Made by a program: the position numbers and the translations under genes. A stretch of DNA of 23,091 nucleotides, from contig VMEY01000001.1 in assembly GCA_007375785.1 (NCBI GenBank), positions 1 to 23,091 on the forward strand, given 5' to 3'. The notes under the pieces are model-generated. The model was not told where the DNA came from. It ran no database searches and was given only the letters and a program-made list of their open reading frames with translations. Shown one piece after another: positions 15,470 through 21,671 of the stretch (position 1 is its first letter; each line of letters begins with the position of its first letter). The stretch is from Parcubacteria group bacterium Athens0416_74 (lineage in GTDB: Bacteria > Patescibacteriota > Minisyncoccia > Phycocordibacterales > UBA2100).

Positions 15470-16111
15470 ATGATAGTGAAGTTGGAAGTCAGCCCTCGCG
15501 ATTCGAAAGAATCGACAGAAACGCTCCGCCAGCGCGGTGCGGTTCCGGCCGTTTTCTATGGTCCGAAGGAGGAGTCGACTGCAATCTCGATAGACGCACG
15601 TAGGCTCGCATCCGTTTGGAAAGATGCCGGCGAGACCACCATCATCACGCTTTCCGGCGCCGGTGAAGACAAAGACACACTCATCCGCGACGTGCAGTTT
15701 CATCCTGTCACGAGCGCTCTCCTCCATGCAGACTTTTACGTTCTCGAAAAAGGTAAGAAAATCACGATTAATATCCCGCTCGAGTTCGAGGGCCAGGCTC
15801 CGGCAGAGAAGGCGGGTCACGTCATCTCGAAAGCGCTTCACGAAATCGAAATCGAAGTTTCCCCTGCTGAACTCCCGCACAATCTCCCCGTCGACCTCAC
15901 GGTACTCGTCGGTGTAGGAGACCACATCACGGCTGCACAGATAAAGCTCCCGCCGAGCGCGACTCTGATAACGGATCCCGAAGAAATTGTTGCATCGGTC
16001 ACCGAACACGTCGAAGAGAAAGAACCGGCACCGGCTGAGAGTGCTGCAGCAGAGGGCGCAGCTCCTGCCGAGGGTGAAGCGGCTGCAGCTGAGGGTGAAG
16101 CGAAAGAGTAG
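15470..16111 (+). CDS. rplY: 50S ribosomal protein L25 (CTC form)
   Basis: 213 residues. The N-terminal 5S-rRNA-binding domain (KLEVSPRDSKESTETLRQRGAVPAVFYGP) is followed by the C-terminal beta domain of the long CTC/TL5 form (HADFYVL through PEEIVASV, about residues 85-180). An Ala/Glu/Pro-rich tail of about 30 residues follows (EPAPAESAAAEG and repeats). The protein binds 5S rRNA at the central protuberance of the large subunit. Transcription begins at the inverted-repeat promoter ending 8 nt upstream. A three-way-junction repeat begins at the base after the stop codon; the L31 gene has the same arrangement. Confidence 0.95.
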   Translation: MIVKLEVSPRDSKESTETLRQRGAVPAVFYGPKEESTAISIDARRLASVWKDAGETTIITLSGAGEDKDTLIRDVQFHPVTSALLHADFYVLEKGKKITINIPLEFEGQAPAEKAGHVISKALHEIEIEVSPAELPHNLPVDLTVLVGVGDHITAAQIKLPPSATLITDPEEIVASVTEHVEEKEPAPAESAAAEGAAPAEGEAAAAEGEAKE

Positions 16112-16220
16112 CGCTCGGCCGCGGTACATTTTACCGTCGCTATCTGGCCTTGCTAGGCCAGCGCTCGATCTCGCGCCCGTCGGCGCTGCGAAGACGGTAA
16201 AATGTACCGCCGCACTCGCC
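16112..16220. repeat. three-way-junction-like inverted repeat, copy A (after L25)
   Basis: Starts at the base after the L25 stop with CGCTCGG. The outer 18-bp perfect inverted repeat is GCGGTACATTTTACCGTC (16121-16138) with its complement at 16193-16210. Inside are hairpin 1 (CTGGCCT 16144-16150, loop TGCT, AGGCCAG 16155-16161) and hairpin 2 (GCGCC 16173-16177, loop CGTC, GGCGC 16182-16186, then a TGC bulge at 16187-16189). Sequence blocks shared with copy B are GTCGCTRTCTG, CAGCGCT, GCCCGTCGGC and CACTCGC. Copy B has different stem sequences but the same loops, so the structure is conserved rather than the stem sequence. Confidence 0.85.
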
Positions 16221-16301
16221 CATAAAGTAAAAGTTGATTGGCACACGAGTGCCGGATTTGTGTAAAAAAGTCGCTCGGTATACGTTCTCATCCGCACGCA
16301 T
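16140..16301 (-). CDS. doubtful small ORF (53 residues)
   Basis: On the minus strand, ATG 16301 is preceded by AGGA at a good distance and starts a 53-residue frame with a plausible beta-like pattern (VPINFYFMGECGGTFYRLRS) that ends at TAG 16140. Against it: the 3' part lies in the right half of repeat copy A, and the matching part of copy B is out of frame, so the repeat itself is not protein-coding. A hairpin (ATTTTCC 16302-16308, TGGT, GGAAAAT 16313-16319) would cover the ribosome binding site. It is listed because the 346 nt between L25 and the murein enzyme otherwise hold no gene. Confidence 0.25.
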   Translation of the reverse strand: MRADENVYRATFLHKSGTRVPINFYFMGECGGTFYRLRSADGREIERWPSKAR

Positions 16302-16390
16302 ATTTTCCTGGTGGAAAATTCCTCGTGCTCGCGCCGGCGCGCTCGCAAGGCTCACTCAAACGTATACACTCGCTTATCGCAGTACGTGCG

Positions 16391-16422
16391 GACAAGACCG
16401 ACCTTCAGGTTCGGTCTTTGTC
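16391..16422 (+). terminator. hairpin, possible terminator before murein enzyme
   Basis: GACAAGACCGA pairs with TCGGTCTTTGTC with one bulged base, closed by CC-TTCA-GG. The downstream U-tract is weak, so it may be a terminator of modest strength or a processing signal. The next promoter begins about 10 nt later. Confidence 0.5.
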
Positions 16423-16434
16423 ATAACTAATTGG

Positions 16435-16440
16435 TATAAT
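16435..16440 (+). promoter_or_regulatory. extended -10 promoter of the murein enzyme gene
   Basis: TG, G, TATAAT (16435-16440), a consensus extended -10. There are 17 nt to ATG 16458, giving a leader of about 10 nt. No -35 at the right spacing. Confidence 0.65.
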
Positions 16441-16457
16441 CGTCATACCTCTTGTAT

Positions 16458-17798
16458 ATGAAGCAATCGCTCGTTCTTTTTGCATGCGCCGTGGCGTTTC
16501 TTGGTGCGCTCTCATTCCCCACCACGTCTTTCGCAGTAACGAGTGCGGAGGAGCGAGCGGCACTGCAGGCGCAGCTCGATCAGATAGAACGTGATATCGC
16601 CAACAATAAGGGCACGCTCTCCGAGCTCCAAAAGCAACGCACAACACTCGAGCGAGACATCGCGATTTTGGATAACAAAATTAAAACCGCCCAAAAACAG
16701 ATACGCCAGACCGACCTCACGCTCAAGCAGATACAGACGGATATTACCGACAAGCAGCAGGCGATACGCTTGGTCGATATAAAAGTCGTGAAGGGTCAAG
16801 ATTCTCTCGCGCAAATACTGCGTCGCACCCGTGAAATCGATGATCTCTCGATTGCGACACTTGCGCTGGCGACCGGGTCTATTTCAGATGTGTTTCAGCA
16901 GATAGACAATTACGAAACGATTCAAAAAGCGCTCGGCGAATCGTTTGAAGAGATGGCACTCTATAAAGAGGAGCTTTCCAACAGGAAGAGGTCACTGGAA
17001 GAAAAAGAAGACGAGGCGCAGAAGGTGCGCACGGCGCAGCTAATCGCGAAGCAGGCGATTCTCGAGGACGAGAAAGAGAAGCAGACGATACTGAATGCCA
17101 CAAAGGGGCAGGAGAAGACGTATCAACAAATCATCGCCGATAAACAGAAGCAGGCCTCTGCCATCCGGGCGGCACTATTCGGTCTGCGCGACAGCGGTGC
17201 GATACCGTTTGGCACCGCATATGATTATGCGAAGCAAGCGTCGCAAGGCACGGGCGTTCCCGCCGCCTTGATCCTTGCCATTCTCACACAGGAGACGAAT
17301 CTCGGTGAGAACCAGGGTTCATGCTACGTGAAGGATCTCGCTACAGGCAACGGTGTCGGCAAGAATACCGGACGCGCGTTCAATAAGGTGATGGCTGCGC
17401 CGCGCGATACCACACCTTTCCAGACGATTACCGAGTCGCTCGGACGTGATTGGTCAAACACGCCCGTATCGTGCCCTCAGTCGGTTGGCTACGGCGGGGC
17501 CATGGGCCCTTCGCAATTCATTCCTTCGACATGGATGCTCTATAAGACGCGTCTCGCAAATCTGACCGGCGAGACCTTCCCGGATCCATGGAATGCTCGG
17601 ACGGCGATATTCGCGACTGCGCTCCTCATGGAGGACAATGGCGGCGACGGCGGCACTCGCGAGAGTTGGCGCAAAGCGGCGCTCCGCTATTTTGCCGGGG
17701 GCAATTGGAGCAAGCCGGCCAACGCGCCATATGGTGATGGTGTGCTACGACACATGGACAAAATCCAGGCGGAAATCAACATCCTGGAAGGCAAATAG
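16458..17798 (+). CDS. exported coiled-coil protein with lytic transglycosylase domain
   Basis: 446 residues from ATG 16458; a TTG two codons earlier is less likely. The signal peptide is MKQSLVLFACAVAFLGALSFPTTSFA. Residues 28-235 form a long charged coiled coil of the PcsB/CwlO/EnvC kind, with a short break around 125-165. The C-terminal domain (about 250-435) is a lysozyme-like lytic transglycosylase: ALILAILTQETNLGEN with likely catalytic Glu 279, then GAMGPSQFIPSTW and the ALLMEDNGGDG segment as in MltB-like enzymes. The coiled coil would dock to a partner such as an FtsEX-type complex and the enzyme would open the wall during division. The family-level function is known; the partner is inference. 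Confidence 0.9.
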   Translation: MKQSLVLFACAVAFLGALSFPTTSFAVTSAEERAALQAQLDQIERDIANNKGTLSELQKQRTTLERDIAILDNKIKTAQKQIRQTDLTLKQIQTDITDKQQAIRLVDIKVVKGQDSLAQILRRTREIDDLSIATLALATGSISDVFQQIDNYETIQKALGESFEEMALYKEELSNRKRSLEEKEDEAQKVRTAQLIAKQAILEDEKEKQTILNATKGQEKTYQQIIADKQKQASAIRAALFGLRDSGAIPFGTAYDYAKQASQGTGVPAALILAILTQETNLGENQGSCYVKDLATGNGVGKNTGRAFNKVMAAPRDTTPFQTITESLGRDWSNTPVSCPQSVGYGGAMGPSQFIPSTWMLYKTRLANLTGETFPDPWNARTAIFATALLMEDNGGDGGTRESWRKAALRYFAGGNWSKPANAPYGDGVLRHMDKIQAEINILEGK

Positions 17799-17832
17799 CG
17801 CCACCATTTGTCTTTTTGAAAGAATTTGGGTC

Positions 17833-17937
17833 TACCCCGTGAGATAGGTCTCAATTGGGGGGACGAGAAGCCAGATGCTGAGATACGGCGGTTGCACGGG
17901 ATAGGCATTTGAATATTTATATCTCATGGGGTATAGT
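17833..17937 (+). promoter_or_regulatory. inverted-repeat promoter element, copy 3 (before L31)
   Basis: The left arm TACCCCGTGAGATA (17833-17846) pairs with TATCTCATGGGGTA (17920-17933) at all 14 positions in RNA, one of them a G-U pair; the loop is 73 nt. The -10 TATAGT is at 17932-17937. TTGAAT (17909-17914) is the -35 with a 17-nt spacer. The ATG of L31 follows 8 nt later. Confidence 0.75.
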
Positions 17938-17945
17938 ACCGCGAC

Positions 17946-18200
17946 ATGAAAAAGGATATTCATCCGGAGAACTATCGTAGCGTTATCTTCGAGGACGTAA
18001 CCTCGGGGAAGCGTTTTCTCATTGGCTCGACTATCGCGACCGATAAGACCGACAAATGGGAGGATGGAAAGGAGTATCCTGTCTACCAGATTGAAATCTC
18101 GAGCGCTTCTCATCCGTTCTACACCGGCCAGTCCAAGACTATCGATACCGCGGGTCGCGTAGAGAAGTTCAAGAATCGCGCCGCTGCGAAGAAGAAGTAA
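17946..18200 (+). CDS. rpmE2: 50S ribosomal protein L31, type B
   Basis: 84 residues: MKKDIHPENYRSVIFEDVTSGKRFLIGST at the N-terminus and HPFYTGQSKTIDTAGRVEKFKNR at the C-terminus are diagnostic for L31. It has no Cys at all, so it is the zinc-free type B form often linked with zinc limitation, although here it may be the only copy. The tail is Lys/Ala-rich. It is transcribed from the inverted-repeat promoter and followed at the base after its stop by repeat copy B. Confidence 0.95.
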   Translation: MKKDIHPENYRSVIFEDVTSGKRFLIGSTIATDKTDKWEDGKEYPVYQIEISSASHPFYTGQSKTIDTAGRVEKFKNRAAAKKK

Positions 18201-18315
18201 CGCTCGGAGAATGCGTCTTTCGGAGTCGCTGTCTGCGACTGCTGTCTCAGCGCTGACTCTCGGCCCGTCGGCCTGCGAGACACTCCGAAAGACGCATTCC
18301 CACTCGCTCCGAGCG
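18201..18315. repeat. three-way-junction-like inverted repeat, copy B (after L31)
   Basis: Starts with CGCTCGG at the base after the L31 stop. The outer 18-bp perfect repeat is GAATGCGTCTTTCGGAGT (18209-18226) with its complement at 18282-18299. An extra 9-bp outer helix joins CGCTCGGAG (18201-18209) to CTCCGAGCG (18307-18315). Hairpin 1 is CTGCGAC (18233-18239), loop TGCT, GTCTCAG (18244-18250). Hairpin 2 is GGCC (18262-18265), loop CGTC, GGCC (18270-18273), then a TGC bulge and GAG pairing with CTC (18259-18261). Compared with copy A, the stem sequences differ but pairing and loops are kept. Confidence 0.85.
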
Positions 18316-18325
18316 GAAAATGCCA

Positions 18326-18331
18326 TATACT
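18326..18331 (+). promoter_or_regulatory. -10 box of prfA, leaderless
   Basis: TATACT, 6 nt before ATG 18338, just downstream of repeat copy B. The in-frame ATG at 18320 contains this box within its first codons and is rejected as start. Confidence 0.55.
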
Positions 18332-18337
18332 CGCGTT

Positions 18338-19342
18338 ATGACTGAGCAAAAGAAAATAAATCCTGAAGAATTCGCCGACGACCAGCGAGTGGCGTATTTG
18401 ATACCCGAGTGGAAGCGACTTACGCAAGCGGAAAAAGATGCCGCCGAGCTTTTGGAAGTGGACCCTGCGATGAAAGAGCTCGCAGAGAAAGAGCTCGAAG
18501 AGATTAGTCTGCAAAAGGATGCACTCTTGGAACAGATGGAGAATATTGTCGGCAAGGTAGGCGAGCGCGAATGGCCCAACGAGATTGTGCTCGAAGTCCG
18601 AGCAGGAGTCGGGGGCGATGAAGCTTCGCTGTTCGCAGAAGATTTGGCGCGCATGTATTTGCGCTACGCAGAGTCCAAAGGCTGGAAGACGCGCTCGCTC
18701 GACGAATCGCGCGCAAGTATCGGCGGGTACAAAGAGGCACAGTTTGAAATACGTGGTGAAAATGCCTATCGTGAACTGCAGTTTGAGACGGGCGTGCATC
18801 GCGTACAGCGCGTGCCGGCGACTGAGAAGGCGGGGCGCACTCATACCTCCACCGCATCGGTCGCGATAATGCCGATATATAAGCGCACCACTATTGTCAT
18901 CAATCCTTCAGACCTCGAGATAGAGACATCGCGCTCAGGAGGCGCGGGAGGTCAAAACGTCAACAAAGTGGAAACAGCGGTGCGCATCATCCACAAGCCA
19001 ACAGGCATGGATGTGCGCTGCACGTCGGAGCGAAGCCAAGTTCAAAACAGAGAGAAAGCAATGATGCTTCTCACGAGCAGGCTGCAGCAAGCGCAAGACG
19101 AGCGCGAAGCCAGGGAGCGGGCTGCAGACCGCAAGCAGCAGGTCGGCACCGGCGACCGTTCGGAGAAGATTCGTACATACAATTTCCCGCAAGATAGAGT
19201 TACTGACCACCGCATCAAGCAGTCGTGGTCGAATATAGAGGGGATTATGCAGGGCCGCATAGGGCCCATCTTGGAGGCTCTTGAGAAAGCCGAGGGGGGA
19301 GACCTTTCGGATGGGGGAGGTACTACCGAAGACGACGAATAA
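18338..19342 (+). CDS. prfA: peptide chain release factor 1
   Basis: 334 residues from ATG 18338. It recognises UAA and UAG in the ribosomal A site and triggers peptide release. The stop-codon recognition tripeptide PAT (residues 160-162, in HRVQRVPATEKAGR) marks it as RF1 rather than RF2. The catalytic GGQ is at 204-206 in SGGAGGQNVNKVETAVR. Domain 1 is somewhat shorter than in E. coli. The C-terminus has an acidic, Gly-rich tail (GGDLSDGGGTTEDDE). The stop-codon use of the window, 27 of 28 frames ending in UAA or UAG, fits heavy reliance on this factor. RF2 (prfB) is not in the window. Confidence 0.97.
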   Translation: MTEQKKINPEEFADDQRVAYLIPEWKRLTQAEKDAAELLEVDPAMKELAEKELEEISLQKDALLEQMENIVGKVGEREWPNEIVLEVRAGVGGDEASLFAEDLARMYLRYAESKGWKTRSLDESRASIGGYKEAQFEIRGENAYRELQFETGVHRVQRVPATEKAGRTHTSTASVAIMPIYKRTTIVINPSDLEIETSRSGGAGGQNVNKVETAVRIIHKPTGMDVRCTSERSQVQNREKAMMLLTSRLQQAQDEREARERAADRKQQVGTGDRSEKIRTYNFPQDRVTDHRIKQSWSNIEGIMQGRIGPILEALEKAEGGDLSDGGGTTEDDE

Positions 19343-19412
19343 ACGCGCCCTACCCCCCACGACGGGCATGGCAGCGCTCGGACCGGTGGGTTCGATTTGG
19401 TGCGAGAATCTC

Positions 19413-19471
19413 CCGCCCTTGCAGGGGCGGCTCCGCTTTGGTACTATCCCAGTGCTCCGCCGCCTGGCGGA
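19413..19471 (+). promoter_or_regulatory. promoter and hairpin leader of rpsB
   Basis: -35 TTGCAG (19419-19424), 17-nt spacer, TG, G, -10 TACTAT (19442-19447). The -35 is exactly the loop of a hairpin CCGCCC/GGGCGG (19413-19418 with 19425-19430). The leader of about 30 nt holds a second hairpin TCCGCC-GCCT-GGCGGA (19456-19471), which ends 12 nt before the rpsB ATG. It could serve S2 autoregulation; that is inference. Confidence 0.55.
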
Positions 19472-19483
19472 TTCAACATATTC

Positions 19484-20197
19484 ATGGCAACAGAAAGCGA
19501 TATCAAGACACTCTTTGAAGCGGGCGCGCACTTCGGTTTTTCTCGCGCACGCAGACACCCTACCGCAGCACCCTTTCTCTTCGGTACAAAAGACCGCACT
19601 GATATCTTCGATCTTGAGGAGACTGAGCGCCGCCTCGCTGCAGCAGCTGAGTTTGTCGCTTCAATCGCACAGTCAGGTAAGCAGGTGCTCTTCGTAGGCG
19701 GTAAGCACGAAGCAGTCGCAACCGTAAAGAGTCTCGCCGAGCAGATAGGCGCCCCATACGTCGCGGGACGCTGGATCGGCGGTACGCTCACCAATTTCAA
19801 GAACATTCGCAAGCGCATCGACCTCCTCCTCAAGCTCTCAGAAGAGCGTGAGACGGGCGCGCTCGAGAAGTACACCAAGAAGGAACGCCTTCTCATCGAT
19901 CGACAGATAGAAGAGCTCATCGCCCGCTTCGGCGGACTCGTGAGCATGACGGATCTTCCCGGTGCTCTGTTTGTCGTCGATTCGAGACATGAGAATACTG
20001 CGGTCCAAGAGGCAAATCAGCTCGGCATACCGGTTGTCGGACTCGCATCCTCGGATTGCGACTTCGCTCTCGTACAGTATCCGATACCGGCCAACGACAC
20101 TTCGGTACGCAGCATCCGCCTCGTCGCGGAAGCTATCGCGGAAGCGTACCAGAGTGCCAAGCGCGCTCCCGCTCCCAAAGCGGCAGTGCAGCGCTAA
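19484..20197 (+). CDS. rpsB: 30S ribosomal protein S2
   Basis: 237 residues from ATG 19484; an earlier in-frame start at 19397 would cross the promoter. S2 marks are LFEAGAHFGFSRARRHP, the coiled region with EETERRLAAAAEFVAS, FVGGKHEA, GRWIGGTLTNFKNIRKRI, LPGALFVVDSRHENTAVQEANQLGIPVVGL, and the C-terminal IPANDTSVRSIRLVAEAIAEA. It sits on the small subunit beside S1 or its substitute. It is followed by tsf as in most bacteria, with a 48-nt gap that carries its own -10 box. Confidence 0.97.
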   Translation: MATESDIKTLFEAGAHFGFSRARRHPTAAPFLFGTKDRTDIFDLEETERRLAAAAEFVASIAQSGKQVLFVGGKHEAVATVKSLAEQIGAPYVAGRWIGGTLTNFKNIRKRIDLLLKLSEERETGALEKYTKKERLLIDRQIEELIARFGGLVSMTDLPGALFVVDSRHENTAVQEANQLGIPVVGLASSDCDFALVQYPIPANDTSVRSIRLVAEAIAEAYQSAKRAPAPKAAVQR

Positions 20198-20201
20198 GTG
20201 T

Positions 20202-20230
20202 TATAATCGATAAATAGGCCGTGAACGGCC
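20202..20230 (+). promoter_or_regulatory. extended -10 promoter and leader hairpin of tsf
   Basis: TG, T, TATAAT (20202-20207) right after the rpsB stop. A leader hairpin GGCCGT-GA-ACGGCC (20217-20230) lies 15 nt before ATG 20246. The hairpin could attenuate or stabilise the transcript; its U-tract is poor. Confidence 0.6.
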
Positions 20231-20245
20231 ACTTGTTCTACTATT

Positions 20246-20827
20246 ATGGCTACAACAGAAGAAATAAAGGCATTGCGCGATGAGACAGGTGTTTCGATAA
20301 TGCAGTGTAAGAGGGCACTCGAAGAGGCGGCAGGTGATGTGGAGAAGGCCAAGGTCTTGCTCCGCAAGGCCTCGGCGGCCATCGCTACAAAGAAGTCCGA
20401 TCGTGAGCTTGGTGCGGGCGTCGCTGCTGCGTATGTGCACGCTGGAGGCTCTGTAGTGGGTGCAGTCGTGCTCGCCTGTGAGACTGACTTCGTGTCAAAG
20501 AACGAAGAGTTTTCGAAGCTGGCATACGACATCGCCATGCACGTAGCCGCCATGAAGCCACAATTTAAAACGAAAGACGATGTGAAAGACACAGACGTCC
20601 GTGCCGCCAAAGAAGTCTTCACGGAAGAAGCGGCGAATGTGCCGGCAGAAAAGCGCGACATGGTTGTGCAGGGGAAACTCGATGCGTATCTCAAAGAGCG
20701 CGTGCTTCTCGAGCAGCCGTTTGTGAAAAACGGTGACATCACGATTCGCGAGCTCATCGACACGCACATGCAGAAGTTTGGCGAGAAGATTGAGATAACG
20801 CGCTTTGAACGACTCTCGGTAAAATAG
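20246..20827 (+). CDS. tsf: elongation factor Ts, short form
   Basis: 193 residues, shorter than the 280-residue E. coli protein and like the short form with one core subdomain. The N-terminal UBA-like module EEIKALRDETGVSIMQCKRALEEAAGDVEKA is followed by the EF-Tu contact motif ACETDFVSKNEEF and a C-terminal part with LLEQPFVKNGDITIRELI. It exchanges GDP on EF-Tu. The next gene starts 2 nt after the stop. Confidence 0.96.
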   Translation: MATTEEIKALRDETGVSIMQCKRALEEAAGDVEKAKVLLRKASAAIATKKSDRELGAGVAAAYVHAGGSVVGAVVLACETDFVSKNEEFSKLAYDIAMHVAAMKPQFKTKDDVKDTDVRAAKEVFTEEAANVPAEKRDMVVQGKLDAYLKERVLLEQPFVKNGDITIRELIDTHMQKFGEKIEITRFERLSVK

Positions 20828-20829
20828 CC

Positions 20830-21228
20830 ATGATAGCAGCGGCATCAGTATTTTTCGCATCGCTCACCGGACTCTCCCTGCTCTTCGGACTTAAGGCTAT
20901 CGAATCAAAGCGAGGAAATGTATTCTTGCCTCGCGTGCGCTCTGCCGCCGATGACGCGGCGCTCTCTCTCAAATCGCTCCTCACGGACCTTCGCATTATG
21001 CTCTCCAAGCTTCCGCCGGCATGTGTGTACCTGAGCCGAATCGCGCTCCATAAGCTCGCGCTAGGTTCCGCACAGCTTGCACGCCTCGCTGAAGCGCAGT
21101 CGCACAAAGTAGCGGACCTCGTGTCGCATAAGCGCGGATTTGAGAAGCGAGAGCCACGTTCCGACTTTCTCAAGCAGGTAAGTGAACGAAGCACAGAGAG
21201 CTCTGATATCGACGTGGAAATTCGTTAG
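20830..21228 (+). CDS. single-helix membrane protein after tsf
   Basis: 132 residues of unknown family. The N-terminal helix is about residues 2-20 (IAAASVFFASLTGLSLLFG). The rest is a basic amphipathic helical region (ALSLKSLLTDLRIMLSKL, then HKLALGSAQLARLAEAQSHKV) and a polar C-terminus. The start is 2 nt after the tsf stop, so expression is coupled to EF-Ts. Such small helical membrane proteins downstream of tsf seem frequent in CPR genomes, from memory only. Function is unknown. Confidence 0.75.
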   Translation: MIAAASVFFASLTGLSLLFGLKAIESKRGNVFLPRVRSAADDAALSLKSLLTDLRIMLSKLPPACVYLSRIALHKLALGSAQLARLAEAQSHKVADLVSHKRGFEKREPRSDFLKQVSERSTESSDIDVEIR

Positions 21229-21234
21229 ACCTTG

Positions 21235-21307
21235 AGCCGCCTCCCGGACTTGAACCGGGGACCTTCGCTTTACAAAAGCGTTGCTCTACCAACTGAGCTA
21301 AGGCGGC
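21235..21307 (-). tRNA. tRNA-Thr(UGU)
   Basis: A complete 73-nt cloverleaf on the minus strand. The acceptor stem is GCCGCCT/AGGCGGC, the D arm GCTCAGTTGGTAGAGC, the anticodon loop TTTGTAA with UGU at 21274-21272, and the T arm CCCGGTTCAAGTCCGGG. The discriminator base is T and CCA is not encoded. The outermost anticodon-stem pair is an A-A mismatch. Confidence 0.95.
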
Positions 21308-21373
21308 TTTGGCAGGATTATATACGTAGTATCGATTGTTGGCCATTTCTTATACAGGTGATATATTCTCGCG
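21308..21373. promoter_or_regulatory. divergent promoters for tRNA-Thr and the structured RNA
   Basis: Minus strand: TATAAT (21322-21317), 9 nt before the tRNA. Plus strand: TG, A, TATATT (21362-21367). The palindrome TGGCCA (21340-21345) lies 17 nt from each -10 box, so it can act as part of the -35 for both (TTGGCC on plus). Confidence 0.55.
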
Positions 21374-21616
21374 AGCTTCAGGCACCTCAGTCCTTGGATG
21401 GCAAAGCTGGACCGAAAATCGGATACGCCAAGCGCCCAAAGCAATACAGGGGAGAGAGAAACCTCGAACAGCAGCGTTTAGACAGGGTTGGCAACCCACC
21501 GATGTCCAGCAGGGGAGAAGAGCTCAAAAGAGAAAGGGGGTTATGCCACCAATAATTAATGATCACCACCTAAGCCGGAGTTTGGGCCACGGGAAACCGT
21601 GGCCCCCTTCTTGTAC
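21374..21616 (+). ncRNA. structured RNA of unknown family with own promoter and terminator
   Basis: There is no coding frame I trust in this 364-nt gap. Three long-range helices nest inside one another: CTTC-A-GGC (21376-21383) with GCCGGAG (21574-21580); TTGG-A-TGGCA (21394-21403) with TGCCACCAA (21544-21552); GCTGGAC, a CGAAA bulge, ATCGG (21406-21422) with CCGATGTCCAGC (21499-21510). The apical part has a GGGTTGGCAACCC hairpin (21485-21497). It ends in a strong terminator. I could not match it to RNase P, SRP, or tmRNA; a 6S-like long hairpin or a raiA-type RNA remain possible. Confidence 0.6.
21584..21616 (+). terminator. strong intrinsic terminator of the structured RNA
   Basis: A 9-bp perfect stem GGGCCACGG/CCGTGGCCC with a GAAA loop (21593-21596), followed by CCTTCTTGTACTT, a moderate U-rich tail. 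Confidence 0.8.
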
Positions 21617-21638
21617 TTGCGTAAGATAGGGTAGGGAG

Positions 21639-21644
21639 TATACT
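21639..21644 (+). promoter_or_regulatory. promoter of the sulfide-response operon
   Basis: -10 TATACT with a TTGCGT (21617-21622) -35 and a 16-nt spacer. The leader before ATG 21672 is about 20 nt. A near-palindromic AGTATACTATAGATATTAC around the -10 could be the operator of the encoded repressor; that is inference. Confidence 0.5.
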
Positions 21645-21671
21645 ATAGATATTACTTCTTATCGCACGCGT

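Noticed and set aside
15443..16348. 301-residue minus-strand frame over L25
   Set aside because: Antisense shadow of a well supported ribosomal protein gene; composition (Arg/Cys/Phe runs) is not protein-like.
16112..18315. Repeats A and B as integron attC sites
   Set aside because: The long hairpins recall attC, but the R'/R'' ends and a recombinase gene are not seen, and the flanking genes are housekeeping.
17832..18326. Minus-strand frame crossing L31 and repeat copy B
   Set aside because: It overlaps L31 entirely; similarity to the doubtful frame in copy A comes from the shared repeat blocks and shifts frame.
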